A DNA stretch of 64,000 bases from Kitasatospora sp. NA04385 (GCF_013364235.1 NZ_CP054919.1:80133-144132), one strand, 5' to 3'; counted from the first letter of the stretch, positions 23,386-32,514 are shown. Numbers and translations: made by a program. The notes: generated from the letters alone by a model not told the origin.

Positions 23386-25881
23386 ATGCTCAGACGTATG
23401 ACCACCGCCGTCGTGGCAGCCGCCACGATGGCGCTTTCGACGACGGTGGTGGGGCTCGCCGCGCAGCCCGCCCAGGCGGTCGGCGCGGTGTACTTCGTCG
23501 CACCGACCGGCAGCGACTCGGCGGCCGGGGGCGAGCAGACGCCGCTGCGCACCATCCAGCACTGCGCGGACCTCGCGCAGCCCGGCGACACCTGCCGGAT
23601 CCAATCCGGCGTCTACCGGGAGACGGTCACCCCGCCCACCTCGGGCACCGCGACGGCCCCGATCAGGTTCGAGGCGGCGCCCGGCGCCCAGGTGACCGTC
23701 GACGGCACCGACCCGGTGACCGGCTGGAGCCTCGACTCCGGCAGCGTCTACAAGGCGTCCGTCACCCTCGCGGGCACCCCGGCCGCCCCGTACAGCGGCA
23801 GCGTCGACCCCGCCGACACCGACCTGTGGGCCAACCAGGTCTTCACCGGCGGCACGGTGGTGCCGGAGGCCGCCTACCCGGCCGCGGCGGCGGGTGTCTG
23901 GGGCACCTCGTACATCACCTCGGGCTGGAGCGGCACCCGCACCAGCGGCGGCACCTGCTCGACCGCCCCCTGCACCTCCACCGGCACCGGCAGCCTCACC
24001 TACTCGGGCTTCCCCGCCCTGGGCGACCTGACCGGCGCCACCGTCCAGCTGGCCGGCTCCTGGGTCACCACCACCAGCACCGTCACCTCCGGCACCCTGG
24101 ACGGCACCAACAAGACCCTCCAGCTGTCCTTCCCCAACAGCGACTCGCACGTCATGATCGGCGGCGCCTCGCCCGACTTCCGGCTGGTCGGCAAGAAGTC
24201 CTTCCTGCGCGCGCCCGGCCAGTGGTTCTACGACGCGGGCAGCCACCAGCTGTTCATGTGGGCCGCCAACGGCCAGGCGCCGCAGGACGTCACCGCCAAG
24301 AAGCGCAACTACGGCTTCGACCTGGCCGGGCGGAGCTCGATCACCGTCACCGGGATCGGGCTGTTCGGCACCACCGTCCGCACCGACGACGCCAGTTCGA
24401 ACATCACCCTGGCCGGGATCAGCGCCAAGTACCTGTCCGAGTGGCAGACCACGCAGTACCACACCGACCTGCCGTACGCGGGCATCTACGCCGGCAACCA
24501 CCGCGCGGACAGCGGCATCCGGCTGCACGGCACCGGCAACACCCTGGTCGACAGCCGGATCCAGTACTCCGGCGGGGCGGGCGTCTCGCTCAAGGGCACC
24601 GGCCACACCGTGCGGAACAACCTGATCACCGACATCGCCTACAACGGCTCGTACGCGGCGGCCGTCACCGTGGAGGACGGCATCCGCGCCTCCGCGATCG
24701 TGTCCAACACGCTGCGCTCCACCGGCCGCGACATGATCAACCTGAACACCAACGCCTACCCGAACCCGGGCTACGAGCTGCGGATCGCCTACAACGACAT
24801 GTCGGACTACGCGAAGATCGGCCAGGACCTGGGGGCGATCTACGTCTGCTGCGACACCTCGCTCGGCGGCCGGATCGACCACAACACGATCCACAACCCG
24901 GCCCAGGTCGGCAACGGGCTGCACTTCGACAACGGCACCATCAACGTCAACGTCGACCACAACGTGTTCTGGGGCCTGGGCGCCAACTCGGTCGGCGGCT
25001 ACGGCATCGCGCAGGGCGGCTGGTCCGCCGGGCACCCGCTGCCGTACCTGACGGGCACGTACACCAACAACACCGTGGTGACGCCCAACCAGTCGACGAT
25101 CTTCAACTACTACGCCACGGCGGCGCAGGTCGCCAACACCACCGCCCGCAACAACATCCTGGACGGGAAGAAGCCGGCCAACCAGTCGTACGCCTACATC
25201 GCCGGCGGCACGCCGAACGAGTCAAACGACCTGGCCACGACGTACAGCCAGAACCCCGGTGCCAACACCCCGAACCCCGGCTACCGGAACTTCGCGGCCA
25301 ACGACTTCGCCCCGGCCGCCGGATCGCCCGCGATCGACGCGGGCACGCCGGTCGCCGGCGTGACCGACGGCTACACGGGCAGCGCCCCCGACCAGGGCGC
25401 CTACGAGTCCGGCCAGGCGACCTGGCTGACCGGGTGCACCATCGCCCCCGAGTGCGGCAGCGCCTCGGCCGGCAAGGTCACCCTGGTCGCCCGGCACAGC
25501 GGCAAGGACGTCGGTGCGAACGGGAGCGCGGCGCAGACCACCCAGCAGACCGACACCGCGAGCGCCGCCCAGCAGTGGGCGCTGCTGCCCCAGGCGGGCG
25601 GCACGGTGCAGATCAAGAACCTCGCCACCGGGCTCTGCCTCGCGGTGGCCGGCCAGCGCACCGACGACCTCGCCCCGGTCTACCAGTGGACCTGCTCCAC
25701 GCAGCCGCACTTCCTGTGGAACCTGCGCGACACCGAGCAGGGCTACCAGCAGATCGTGAACGCCAACTCGGCCAAGTGCCTCAACGTGTACGGCGTCAGC
25801 ACCGCGGACGGGGCCGACCTCATCCAGTACACCTGCAGCAAGGTCGGGAACATGGAATTCACCGTCCGACCGGTCAAGTAG
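23386..25881 (+). CDS. Secreted parallel beta-helix protein with ricin-type lectin tail
   Basis: The 831-residue protein has a Sec signal peptide (LRRMTTAVVAAATMALS, cleaved after AQPAQA). A pectate-lyase-like right-handed beta-helix follows (about residues 35-680), with the opening YFVAPTGSD and many short strand repeats such as NTLVDSRIQYSGG and IDHNTIHNP. A ricin B-type trefoil lies at the C-terminus (about 690-830), with QQW-like repeats (SAAQQWALLP, HFLWNLR). The ATG at 23386 has GGGAG five bases upstream. It is probably a polysaccharide lyase or hydrolase acting on pectin-like or other plant glycans. No known catalytic triad can be assigned from sequence alone. Confidence 0.82.
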   Translation: MLRRMTTAVVAAATMALSTTVVGLAAQPAQAVGAVYFVAPTGSDSAAGGEQTPLRTIQHCADLAQPGDTCRIQSGVYRETVTPPTSGTATAPIRFEAAPGAQVTVDGTDPVTGWSLDSGSVYKASVTLAGTPAAPYSGSVDPADTDLWANQVFTGGTVVPEAAYPAAAAGVWGTSYITSGWSGTRTSGGTCSTAPCTSTGTGSLTYSGFPALGDLTGATVQLAGSWVTTTSTVTSGTLDGTNKTLQLSFPNSDSHVMIGGASPDFRLVGKKSFLRAPGQWFYDAGSHQLFMWAANGQAPQDVTAKKRNYGFDLAGRSSITVTGIGLFGTTVRTDDASSNITLAGISAKYLSEWQTTQYHTDLPYAGIYAGNHRADSGIRLHGTGNTLVDSRIQYSGGAGVSLKGTGHTVRNNLITDIAYNGSYAAAVTVEDGIRASAIVSNTLRSTGRDMINLNTNAYPNPGYELRIAYNDMSDYAKIGQDLGAIYVCCDTSLGGRIDHNTIHNPAQVGNGLHFDNGTINVNVDHNVFWGLGANSVGGYGIAQGGWSAGHPLPYLTGTYTNNTVVTPNQSTIFNYYATAAQVANTTARNNILDGKKPANQSYAYIAGGTPNESNDLATTYSQNPGANTPNPGYRNFAANDFAPAAGSPAIDAGTPVAGVTDGYTGSAPDQGAYESGQATWLTGCTIAPECGSASAGKVTLVARHSGKDVGANGSAAQTTQQTDTASAAQQWALLPQAGGTVQIKNLATGLCLAVAGQRTDDLAPVYQWTCSTQPHFLWNLRDTEQGYQQIVNANSAKCLNVYGVSTADGADLIQYTCSKVGNMEFTVRPVK

Positions 25882-25886
25882 GCGAC

Positions 25887-25930
25887 CGCCGGTCCCCCGC
25901 GCGGGCAGCCGCCCGCGCGGGGGACCGGCG
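25887..25930 (+). terminator. Terminator with perfect 20-base-pair stem
   Basis: The arm at 25887-25906 is exactly complementary to 25911-25930, with a 4-base loop AGCC. It begins 5 bases after the beta-helix stop codon. The mutarotase gene 52 bases downstream may therefore need its own promoter or depend on read-through. Confidence 0.82.
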
Positions 25931-25981
25931 CGTCCCGACCCGCACGGCACGGACAGCACAGACGGAGAGGAACCGAGCACG

Positions 25982-26383
25982 ATGGACGACAGCACTCCCG
26001 GCACCACCCGCCCGAGCGGCGGCACCCACGTCACCGGACGGCGGACCAGGCTCCGGCCCGGCCTGGAGGCCCGGTACGAGACCGTGCACGCGCGGATCCC
26101 CGAGCCGGTGTTCGAGGCCCTGCGCGCGTGCGGGGTGGTCAGCTGGCGGATCTGGCGCGACGGGCGCAGCCTGTTCCACTGCATCGAGACCGAGCGGGGC
26201 TACGACGCCATGGTGGAGCGGATCGTCGCGCTGGGCCCGATCGACCCGGAGTGGGACGCCACGATCGCGGCGCTGCTGGAGCAGGACGAGGAGGCGGACG
26301 CCCTCCTCCCGGCGGTCTGGACGATGGACCGCACGCGCCAGTACGCCGGAGCGGCGGGCACGGGGCCCGCCGCTCCGGCGTAG
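25982..26383 (+). CDS. L-rhamnose mutarotase family protein
   Basis: The 133-residue protein has an extra 20-residue N-terminal tail before the mutarotase domain. The family features are present: an opening strand and helix with Tyr-X2-His (RYETVHARIPEPV), an acidic/aromatic core (SWRIWRDGRSLFHCIE), a helix with repeated acidic residues, and a C-terminal WTMD. The family interconverts the alpha and beta anomers of L-rhamnose or L-fucose. It has GGAGAGG before the ATG. Its partner genes are probably the convergent dehydratase/aldolase operon or the beta-helix enzyme. It differs greatly from the second mutarotase at 39367. Confidence 0.75.
   Translation: MDDSTPGTTRPSGGTHVTGRRTRLRPGLEARYETVHARIPEPVFEALRACGVVSWRIWRDGRSLFHCIETERGYDAMVERIVALGPIDPEWDATIAALLEQDEEADALLPAVWTMDRTRQYAGAAGTGPAAPA
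26344..26380. terminator. Hairpin overlapping the mutarotase stop region
   Basis: CGCCGGAGCGGCGGG (26344-26358), loop CACGGGG, CCCGCCGCTCCGGCG (26366-26380), perfect 15-base-pair stem inside the last codons of the mutarotase gene. It lies between convergent genes and probably terminates both. Confidence 0.7.
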
Positions 26384-26404
26384 GCGTGTAGGCGTGTAGG
26401 CGTG
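26381..26404. repeat. Three copies of TAGGCGTG
   Basis: A perfect 8-base unit repeats three times head to tail directly after the hairpin and includes the mutarotase stop codon. It is a simple short tandem repeat. Confidence 0.9.
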
Positions 26405-26412
26405 AGGGCCGG

Positions 26413-27264
26413 TCAGGAGGTGAGCGGAGGCCGCCCGGCGGCCTCCCACGCCTCGTACTCGGCGCGGCCCACCTCGTCGAGGGGGTAGTAGCGGCGCAGT
26501 GCGCCGCCCAGGGCGAGCTTCTGCCGCGAGAAGTCCTCCCACGCCTCGTGCACCGCGCTGGAGCGAGCCACCTCGGCGGCCTTGGCCACCGGCACCACGA
26601 CCGCGCCGTCGTCGTCGGCGACGATCAGGTCGCCGGGCAGGACGAGGGCGCCGCCCACCGCGACCGGCACGTGGTAGCCCCAGGGCAGCAGGTCGCCCTG
26701 CGAGGCGTAGTGCGGCGTGGGGCCGAGCGACCAGATCGGCAGGTCGAGCAGGTCGAGCTTGGCGGAGTCCCGGATGCCGCCGTCCGCCACCAGCCCCAGG
26801 CCGCCGCGGTTGAGCAGGTGGGTGCCGAGCATCTCGCCGACCACGCCGCTGCGCAGCGAGCCGTGCGCCTGGACGACCAGGACGTCGCCGGGCTCGATGA
26901 AGTCGAGCACCGCCCAGAGCGCGGTGGCCCGCTCGACGTACTCCTGGGTGACGCCGGCGTCGGTGTAGATGTCCTCGCGCATCGGCATGAGCTGGAGGGT
27001 GACCGCCCGGCCGACGATCCGGCGGCCGGGCTTGTTGGTGCGGGGGCCCTGGAGGAAGGTCTTGGTGATCCCCATCTGGTGCAGCTTGGCCGAGGCGGTG
27101 GCGGCGGTCACGGTGGCGAACGCCTCGACCAGGCCGGGGTCCAGCGGCGGGACGGCCGGGCCGCGGACCGGGAGCGTCCAGGCGCCCTCGATCCGGTACT
27201 CGGGGATGCCGTCCGGGCCGATGGCGACCGGGTGGACCGCTCCGTCGGGAGCGGCGCCGCTCAC
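26413..27264 (-). CDS. RraA/HMG-CHA aldolase family protein
   Basis: The 283-residue protein contains the RraA-type core with GGIRDSAKLDLLDLP (the Arg-Asp pair that binds metal and substrate carboxylate in class II pyruvate aldolases of this family), GEMLGTHLL and DLIVADDDGAVVVP. It has about 70 residues of N-terminal extension over plain RraA. It overlaps the dehydratase gene by 4 bases. In this setting it most likely acts as a lyase or aldolase on the 2-keto-3-deoxy acid formed by that dehydratase, giving pyruvate plus an aldehyde. A decarboxylase role is an alternative. Confidence 0.78.
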   Translation of the reverse strand: MSGAAPDGAVHPVAIGPDGIPEYRIEGAWTLPVRGPAVPPLDPGLVEAFATVTAATASAKLHQMGITKTFLQGPRTNKPGRRIVGRAVTLQLMPMREDIYTDAGVTQEYVERATALWAVLDFIEPGDVLVVQAHGSLRSGVVGEMLGTHLLNRGGLGLVADGGIRDSAKLDLLDLPIWSLGPTPHYASQGDLLPWGYHVPVAVGGALVLPGDLIVADDDGAVVVPVAKAAEVARSSAVHEAWEDFSRQKLALGGALRRYYPLDEVGRAEYEAWEAAGRPPLTS

Positions 27265-28424
27265 CGGTACACCTCGACGCTGTAGTGGCCCTCGACGTAG
27301 GGGTACTGCTCCTCCAGGCCGTCGATGACGTCCGCGCCGAGGCCGGGCGACCCCAGCACGGAGACCCGGCCGTCCTTGACCGGCGAGCCGCCCTGGACGA
27401 CGCCCCAGCGCAGCGGGCCCTGGACCATGCACTCCTCGACCATCGGGGCGTTGGGCAGCGCCGCCACCGCGTGGGCGTTGGCCATCAGCATCAGGCCGTT
27501 GTGCCAGGAGTGCGGGATCAGCGACAGGCCCGCGGCGGCGGCGATCCGTCCGACCCGCATGACCTCGGTGATGCCGCACACCCCGGCGTCGGGCTGGACG
27601 ATGTCGAAGCAGCCGTTCTCGATCCACGGGCGGAACTGCTCGATGGTGGTGAACGATTCGCCGCCGCTGATCCGCAGCGGGACGGCCTGGTTCAGTTCGG
27701 CGTACCCGGCCAGGTCGTCCTTGGCGATCGGCTCCTCCAGCCAGAGCGCGCCGCGCTCGGACAGGCCCTCGGCGAGGACCCGGGCCTCGGCGCGGGAGAG
27801 TCGGCTGTTGGCGTCGACCGCCAGCGCGGCGCGGCCGTCCACGGCGTCGCGGACTTCGTCGTAGAGGGCGAGGAAGCGGGCCGGGGTGATCCGGTCCCAG
27901 TGCCAGGCGGTGCCGAGCCGGAACTTGACGGTGCGGTAGCCCGCGTCGACGTAGCCGAGCACGTCGGCGATCAGGGTCCGCGGGTCGTCGTGCCAGTCGT
28001 AGCGGACGCCGCCGGAGGCGTAGACGTCGACCGGGTCCGTCGCGGCGTCGGGGTTGAGCAGTCGGGCGACGGGCTTGCCGGCGGCGCGGCCCCGGGCGTC
28101 CCACAGGGCGCAGTCGATGCCGGCCACGGCGAAGTCGTGGGCGGAGCCGACGGCGTGCTCCAGGGCCGTCCCGGTGGGGCGGGGCACGACGGAGAAGTCG
28201 TCGAGTTCGGCGCCGACCAGGCTGTCGCGGTACCAGCGGACCCAGTCGGCGATCTGCCGGGGGTTGCCGTAGGAGCAGGCTTCGCCGACGCCGGTCACGC
28301 CGTCGTCGGTCTCCACGACGACGACGGCCACGTCGGCCTTGACGCTGCGGTAGCGGTCGGTCACCCACTGGTCCTCCCGGCTGTGCAGCCGGGTGCCGCA
28401 GAGGGTGCGGACGTCAGTGATCAC
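27261..28424 (-). CDS. Enolase-superfamily acid-sugar dehydratase with KxR motif
   Basis: The 387-residue protein has metal ligands D204 (VDAN), E230 (EEP) and E256 (GES), and a His in IPHSWHNG (H305). The usual KxK catalytic pair reads K167-F-R169 (TVKFRLG), as in subgroups where the second Lys is replaced. The GTG at 28424 opens homology directly; AGAAAGG is 10 bases upstream. It lies between the ABC permeases and the RraA-type aldolase, with coupled overlaps, so it dehydrates the imported or oxidised sugar acid. The substrate may be a rhamnonate or lyxonate-type acid. This is context inference only. Confidence 0.82.
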   Translation of the reverse strand: MITDVRTLCGTRLHSREDQWVTDRYRSVKADVAVVVVETDDGVTGVGEACSYGNPRQIADWVRWYRDSLVGAELDDFSVVPRPTGTALEHAVGSAHDFAVAGIDCALWDARGRAAGKPVARLLNPDAATDPVDVYASGGVRYDWHDDPRTLIADVLGYVDAGYRTVKFRLGTAWHWDRITPARFLALYDEVRDAVDGRAALAVDANSRLSRAEARVLAEGLSERGALWLEEPIAKDDLAGYAELNQAVPLRISGGESFTTIEQFRPWIENGCFDIVQPDAGVCGITEVMRVGRIAAAAGLSLIPHSWHNGLMLMANAHAVAALPNAPMVEECMVQGPLRWGVVQGGSPVKDGRVSVLGSPGLGADVIDGLEEQYPYVEGHYSVEVYR

Positions 28425-28447
28425 GGGGCTCGGGCCTTTCTGGGGGC

Positions 28448-29347
28448 TCACGCCTTCTCCGCTCCGGCCTTCTGGCCGGCGACCAGGAAGCGCTGGGCGA
28501 AGAGGAAGATGAGCAGGATCGGGGAGATGGACAGCAGGGCCGCCAGCGCGACCTCGGGCTCGCGCACGGGGATGCCGGTGAAGTTGGCGCCGCCCAGGGC
28601 GTTGGTGTTGCGGACGAGCAGTTGCAGGCCGGTCTGCACGTTGGCGAGTTCCGGATCGGTGTTCATGATGTACGGCAGGAAGAAGGTGTTCCAGGCCGTC
28701 ACGAACGAGAAGAACGAGACCATCGCGATGGCCGGCCGGGCGATCGGCGCGTAGATCCGGAAGAAGATCGCCCACTCCGACGCCCCGTCCAGCCGGGCCG
28801 CCTCGATCAGCGAGTCCGGCATCGAGGCGGCCGCGTGCAGGTACACGATGTAGACGCCGAACGGGTAGAAGGACAGCGGCAGGATCACCGCCCACAGCGT
28901 GTTCGTCAGGTTGACCGCGGACATCTCCAGGTAGAGCGGCAGGATCAGCGCGGCCTGCGGCACGATCATGGTGACCAGGGTCAGGAACAGCGTGGTGGTG
29001 CGGCCGACGAAGGAGAACTTCGCCAGGCCGTAGCCGGCGGGCACGCAGGTGAGCACCGTCAGCACGACGGTGCTCACGCTGATCACCGCCGAGTTGGCCA
29101 GCCAGGTGGCGAAGATCCCGCCGTTGTAGTCGAAGACGTGCCATCCGGCGTGCGCGACGTTGGAGAGGCTGCCGAAGGACAGCGGCTGGTCGCCGTTGAG
29201 CTGGTCCCGGGTCTTGGTGGGGGCCAGCAGCAGCCACAGGATCGGGATGCCGAAGAACAGGACGGTCGTCGCCAGCAGCGCGTTGCGGCCGAAGGAGCCC
29301 GCCGAGAGGCCCCGGTGGCGACGGCCGGAGGACGGTGCGGTGTTCAC
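28448..29347 (-). CDS. Carbohydrate ABC transporter permease (MalG type)
   Basis: The 299-residue inner-membrane protein has six predicted helices and the EAA loop LIEAARLDGASEWAIFFRIYAP that docks the shared ATPase. It overlaps its partner permease by 4 bases. No ATPase gene is nearby, typical of actinobacterial CUT1 importers that use a common MsiK-type ATPase encoded elsewhere. Confidence 0.88.
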   Translation of the reverse strand: MNTAPSSGRRHRGLSAGSFGRNALLATTVLFFGIPILWLLLAPTKTRDQLNGDQPLSFGSLSNVAHAGWHVFDYNGGIFATWLANSAVISVSTVVLTVLTCVPAGYGLAKFSFVGRTTTLFLTLVTMIVPQAALILPLYLEMSAVNLTNTLWAVILPLSFYPFGVYIVYLHAAASMPDSLIEAARLDGASEWAIFFRIYAPIARPAIAMVSFFSFVTAWNTFFLPYIMNTDPELANVQTGLQLLVRNTNALGGANFTGIPVREPEVALAALLSISPILLIFLFAQRFLVAGQKAGAEKA

Positions 29348-30249
29348 GCCTCCCCCTTCGAGTAGAAGCGGGTCTTCTTGACCACGACGACCGCCGCCGT
29401 CACCGTGACGATCAACAGCAGCACCGAGAGCGCCGACGCCCGGCCGTAGTTGGACTCGCCGGTGGCGTAGGAGAAGACGAGCTGGTTGAGCGACCAGGCG
29501 CTGTCGATCTGGCCCCGGGCGCCCGCGCCGAGGACCTGCGGTTCGACGAAGACCTGGAAGCCGTTGGCCAGCGAGACGATGAAGATGAAGCCGATGTAGC
29601 TGCGCAGCATCGGCAGCTTGATGTGCCACACGACGTGCCAGGCGCGGGCGCCGTCGAGCTCGGCGGCCTCCAGCACCTCCTTGGAGATGTCGGTCAGCGC
29701 GCCGTAGAGCAGGACGATCCAGCCGCCGGCCCCGGCCGCGATGCCCATCACGGCCAGGATCAGCGGGAGGGTGCCGTCCCGGACGACCGTGCCGGAGTCG
29801 TCGGCGAACGGGCGCAGCAGCGCGCCCACCGGGCTGACCCCGGGCGAGAACATGAACAGCCACAGCAGGGCGGCGGCGGCTCCGGTGACGGCTCCGGGGA
29901 CGTACGACACGAACCGGGTCAGCGCGGCGAAGCGGGTGCGCCGCGCGTCCATCGCCAGGGCGAGGGCGAAGACGACGACCAGCATCGTCGGGAGCCAGAT
30001 CAGCAGGTACTGGGCCACGTTCCCGGCGGCCCGGGCGGTGCGGTAGTCGCTGAGGACCGCCGAGTAGTTCTCCGTCGCGCTGGTGTACGAGGGGCCGATG
30101 ACGGGGGTCACCGAGAACGAGGTGGCGATGCCGTAGACCGTGGGCACGAGCCCGAACAGGACCAGGAAGACCAGGTAGGGCAGGACGAAGGAGAGGCCCG
30201 CGGTGCGGCGCCGGAGCCGGCCCCGCACCGCGGTGGTGCGCCGTGGCAT
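29344..30249 (-). CDS. Carbohydrate ABC transporter permease (MalF type)
   Basis: The 301-residue membrane protein has a basic N-terminus, the first helix LSFVLPYLVFLVLFGLVPTV and the EAA loop EVLEAAELDGARAWHVVWHI. It forms the import channel with the permease at 28448-29347. It follows the binding-protein gene by 3 bases. Confidence 0.88.
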   Translation of the reverse strand: MPRRTTAVRGRLRRRTAGLSFVLPYLVFLVLFGLVPTVYGIATSFSVTPVIGPSYTSATENYSAVLSDYRTARAAGNVAQYLLIWLPTMLVVVFALALAMDARRTRFAALTRFVSYVPGAVTGAAAALLWLFMFSPGVSPVGALLRPFADDSGTVVRDGTLPLILAVMGIAAGAGGWIVLLYGALTDISKEVLEAAELDGARAWHVVWHIKLPMLRSYIGFIFIVSLANGFQVFVEPQVLGAGARGQIDSAWSLNQLVFSYATGESNYGRASALSVLLLIVTVTAAVVVVKKTRFYSKGEA

Positions 30250-30252
30250 CCG

Positions 30253-31551
30253 CTACTCGCCCTTGACCGTGTAGCTCGCGGACTGCGCCGCCTTGGTCAG
30301 CTGCTCGCCGAAGGCCGTCAGCGCGGCCCCGATGTCCTGGCCCCGGCTCTTGACGACGGTCGCGTTGAACGCGTCCTCGGCCTGGACCTGGAAGCGGACG
30401 AAGCCGAGCGTCGGCGAGATCTTGCCCGCCGCGTCCCGGTAGACGGCCGAGGGGTCCTCGGCGTACCAGTCGTCCTTGGCGACCTTGGCCAGCCAGGCGT
30501 CGGCGGCCTCGGTGGCGGCGGGGTAGCTGGGCGAGGCGGTCTGGACGACCGGGTCGGTGGCCATGCCGGCGGCGAACTCGGCCGCGGCGGCCCGGTTCTT
30601 GGAGAGGGCCGACACCACCCAGATGCCGCCGCCCGCGGTGCCCGAGGCGTTGGTCGCGGCGCCCGGCCAGGTCGGCATCGGCGCGACCGCCCACTGGCCC
30701 TTGTCCGGCGAGTTCGGCTTGATGCCGTACTCGCCCATCCACGCCGGGGAGATCGTGGCGAGCAGCTTGCCCTCCTTGACGACCGGCGTGTAGGCGGCGT
30801 CGAACGGGTCGAGGGTGGAGAGCGTCTTGTTGGCGAGCAGCGGCCCGACCACGTCGTTCACCCGGGTGCAGGCCGTCGACTTCACGTCGATGGTGACCGA
30901 GGTCGGGCTGCTGGAGGCGTTGAACTCGCAACCGCTGGAGCCGTAGTAGCCGTTGAGCCCGTACCGGCTGTTCACCGAGCCCAGCGAGTAGCCGGGGTGC
31001 TCCTGCGCGACCCGGTTGCCGAGCGCCAGCCAGTCGTCGAAGGTCTTCGGCACGGTGTAGCCGAACTGGGTGAACAGGGTCGTGTTGTAGTAGAGGACGG
31101 TCTGCGCCAGGTCGTTGGGCAGGCAGTAGGTCTTGCCGTCGAAGGTGCAGGCCGCCGTGGAGCCCTTCGCGAACTTGTTCAGGACGTCGGCGCCGACCGC
31201 GTCGTCGAGCGGCAGCGCGTAGTTCACCGGGTTGACCACCATGGTGGCGAGCTCGTCCGGGTAGCTGAGGAACACCGCGTCGGGCACGTCCTTGCCCGCC
31301 TTGACGGCGAGGGCGATCTGCGCCGAGATGTTGCCGTGGGTGTTGTCCACCGACTTGACGGTGGCGTGCAGCTCGGGGTGGGCCGAGGCGTAGTCCTGGG
31401 CGGGCTTGGTGCGGGTGTCGTCGACCCAGATGGTGATCGGGGCGGAAGCCTGCTGTTCCACCGCGGCCTTGGTGCCGCCCGGGCCGCCGCACGCGGCGAG
31501 TACGAGACTGGTGGCGGCGAGGAGGGGTGCGGCCGCGAATCTGGCTCTCAT
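30253..31551 (-). CDS. Extracellular solute-binding lipoprotein, CUT1 family
   Basis: The 432-residue protein has a lipoprotein signal (LVLAACGG, Cys at residue 21) and a family-1 sugar-binding fold (PITIWVDDTRTKPAQDYA at the mature N-terminus; TISPAWMGEYG and AAEFAAGMATDP further on). It is the first gene of a five-gene operon (binding protein, two permeases, dehydratase, RraA-type aldolase). The regulatory region upstream is shared with the divergent GntR gene at 31767. The ligand is probably an oligo- or monosaccharide processed by the downstream dehydratase/aldolase. Confidence 0.88.
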   Translation of the reverse strand: MRARFAAAPLLAATSLVLAACGGPGGTKAAVEQQASAPITIWVDDTRTKPAQDYASAHPELHATVKSVDNTHGNISAQIALAVKAGKDVPDAVFLSYPDELATMVVNPVNYALPLDDAVGADVLNKFAKGSTAACTFDGKTYCLPNDLAQTVLYYNTTLFTQFGYTVPKTFDDWLALGNRVAQEHPGYSLGSVNSRYGLNGYYGSSGCEFNASSSPTSVTIDVKSTACTRVNDVVGPLLANKTLSTLDPFDAAYTPVVKEGKLLATISPAWMGEYGIKPNSPDKGQWAVAPMPTWPGAATNASGTAGGGIWVVSALSKNRAAAAEFAAGMATDPVVQTASPSYPAATEAADAWLAKVAKDDWYAEDPSAVYRDAAGKISPTLGFVRFQVQAEDAFNATVVKSRGQDIGAALTAFGEQLTKAAQSASYTVKGE

Positions 31552-31627
31552 AATAAGGTTCTCTTCCTCGGAGACGGGGTGAACCGGGTGCCACCCGAGA
31601 GGGAGTTCTCCGATCTCTTGTGCACGC

Positions 31628-31702
31628 TAAGCGCTTATGTGACACCTTCGTGTCGCCAGTGTCAACGTCTGTCGATGAAGTCATCGGAGAACTTGCTACA
31701 AT
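31628..31702. promoter_or_regulatory. Divergent control region with three palindromes
   Basis: Contained are TAAGCGCTTA (31628-31637), which has the AAGCGCTT core typical of LacI-family operators; GTGACAC-CTTC-GTGTCGC (31639-31656); and GATGA-AG-TCATC (31674-31685). A TTGACA box on the minus strand (31660-31665) may be the -35 of the transporter operon. TACAAT (31697-31702) is a likely -10 box for the plus-strand GntR gene. At least two regulators may act here. Confidence 0.55.
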
Positions 31703-31766
31703 CTTCATCGTGCGAACGCGGTCCGCGCGCACAACGACACAGCGGGTGCGCAGGAGGGGAGAGTAA

Positions 31767-32459
31767 GTGGCTGTCATCGACGGCGTGGTCGCCGAAGTCC
31801 GGAAGTTGATCATCGAGGGGAGCCTGCTGCCCGGGGACCGGCTCCCCCAGGAGTCCGAGTTCGCCGAGCGGCTCGGCGTCTCCCGCAACTCGCTGCGCGA
31901 GGCCGTCCGAGTCCTGGAGCAGATGCGCGTCCTGGACGTCCGGCACGGGTCGGGCACCTACGTCAGCTCGCTCGAACCGGCGCAGCTGCTCGAGGGCATC
32001 TCCTTCGCCGTGGAGGTCATGCGCGACGACACGCTGCGCGAGGTGATCGAGGTGCGCGAACTCCTCGAACCGGTGGCCACCCGGCTCGCGGTGACCCGAA
32101 CGACCCCGGAGAGCCTGGCCCGCATCCGCGCCGCCTTCGAGCACCACAGCTCCCAGCGCTCGATCGAGGACCTGGTCCACAGCGACCTGGAGTTCCACGC
32201 CGAGATCGTCCGCGCCACCGGCAACCAGACCCTGATCAGCCTGCTCGAAGGGCTGTCCAGCAAGACCGTGCGGCTGCGCGTGTGGGGCGGCATCGTCAGC
32301 GACAACGCGGTCGACCTGACGATCCAGCACCACCAGAACATTCTGAACGCGATCGAGGCCGGGGACGCCCACGGCGCCGAGTGCGCGGCGTACGTCCACG
32401 TCACCGCCGCCCGCAGGTGGCTCGACGCCTACCTGACCGACCAGGAGCCGCAGTCCTGA
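31767..32459 (+). CDS. GntR-family regulator, FCD subfamily
   Basis: The 230-residue protein has a winged helix (LPQESEFAERLGVSRNSLREAVR cut short here; residues about 20-75) and an FCD domain with acidic/His metal-site residues in SDLEFHAEI, IQHHQNILNAI and AAYVHVTAA. The GTG at 31767 is supported by GGAGGGGAG. It is divergent from the CUT1-dehydratase-RraA operon and probably represses it. The GATGA/TCATC palindrome in the shared region, with a half-copy near 31703, is a candidate target. Confidence 0.84.
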   Translation: MAVIDGVVAEVRKLIIEGSLLPGDRLPQESEFAERLGVSRNSLREAVRVLEQMRVLDVRHGSGTYVSSLEPAQLLEGISFAVEVMRDDTLREVIEVRELLEPVATRLAVTRTTPESLARIRAAFEHHSSQRSIEDLVHSDLEFHAEIVRATGNQTLISLLEGLSSKTVRLRVWGGIVSDNAVDLTIQHHQNILNAIEAGDAHGAECAAYVHVTAARRWLDAYLTDQEPQS

Positions 32460-32466
32460 CGGCACC

Positions 32467-32507
32467 CGGCCGCCCCGGGCGCCCCGCTGGGGCGTCCGGG
32501 GCGGCCG
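32467..32507. terminator. Bidirectional terminator between convergent GntR genes
   Basis: The 19-base arm at 32467-32485 pairs with 32489-32507 with one mismatch (a G-U pair in one transcript); the loop is GCT. It lies 8 bases beyond one stop codon and 8 bases before the other. Confidence 0.78.
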
Positions 32508-32514
32508 TTGCGGT

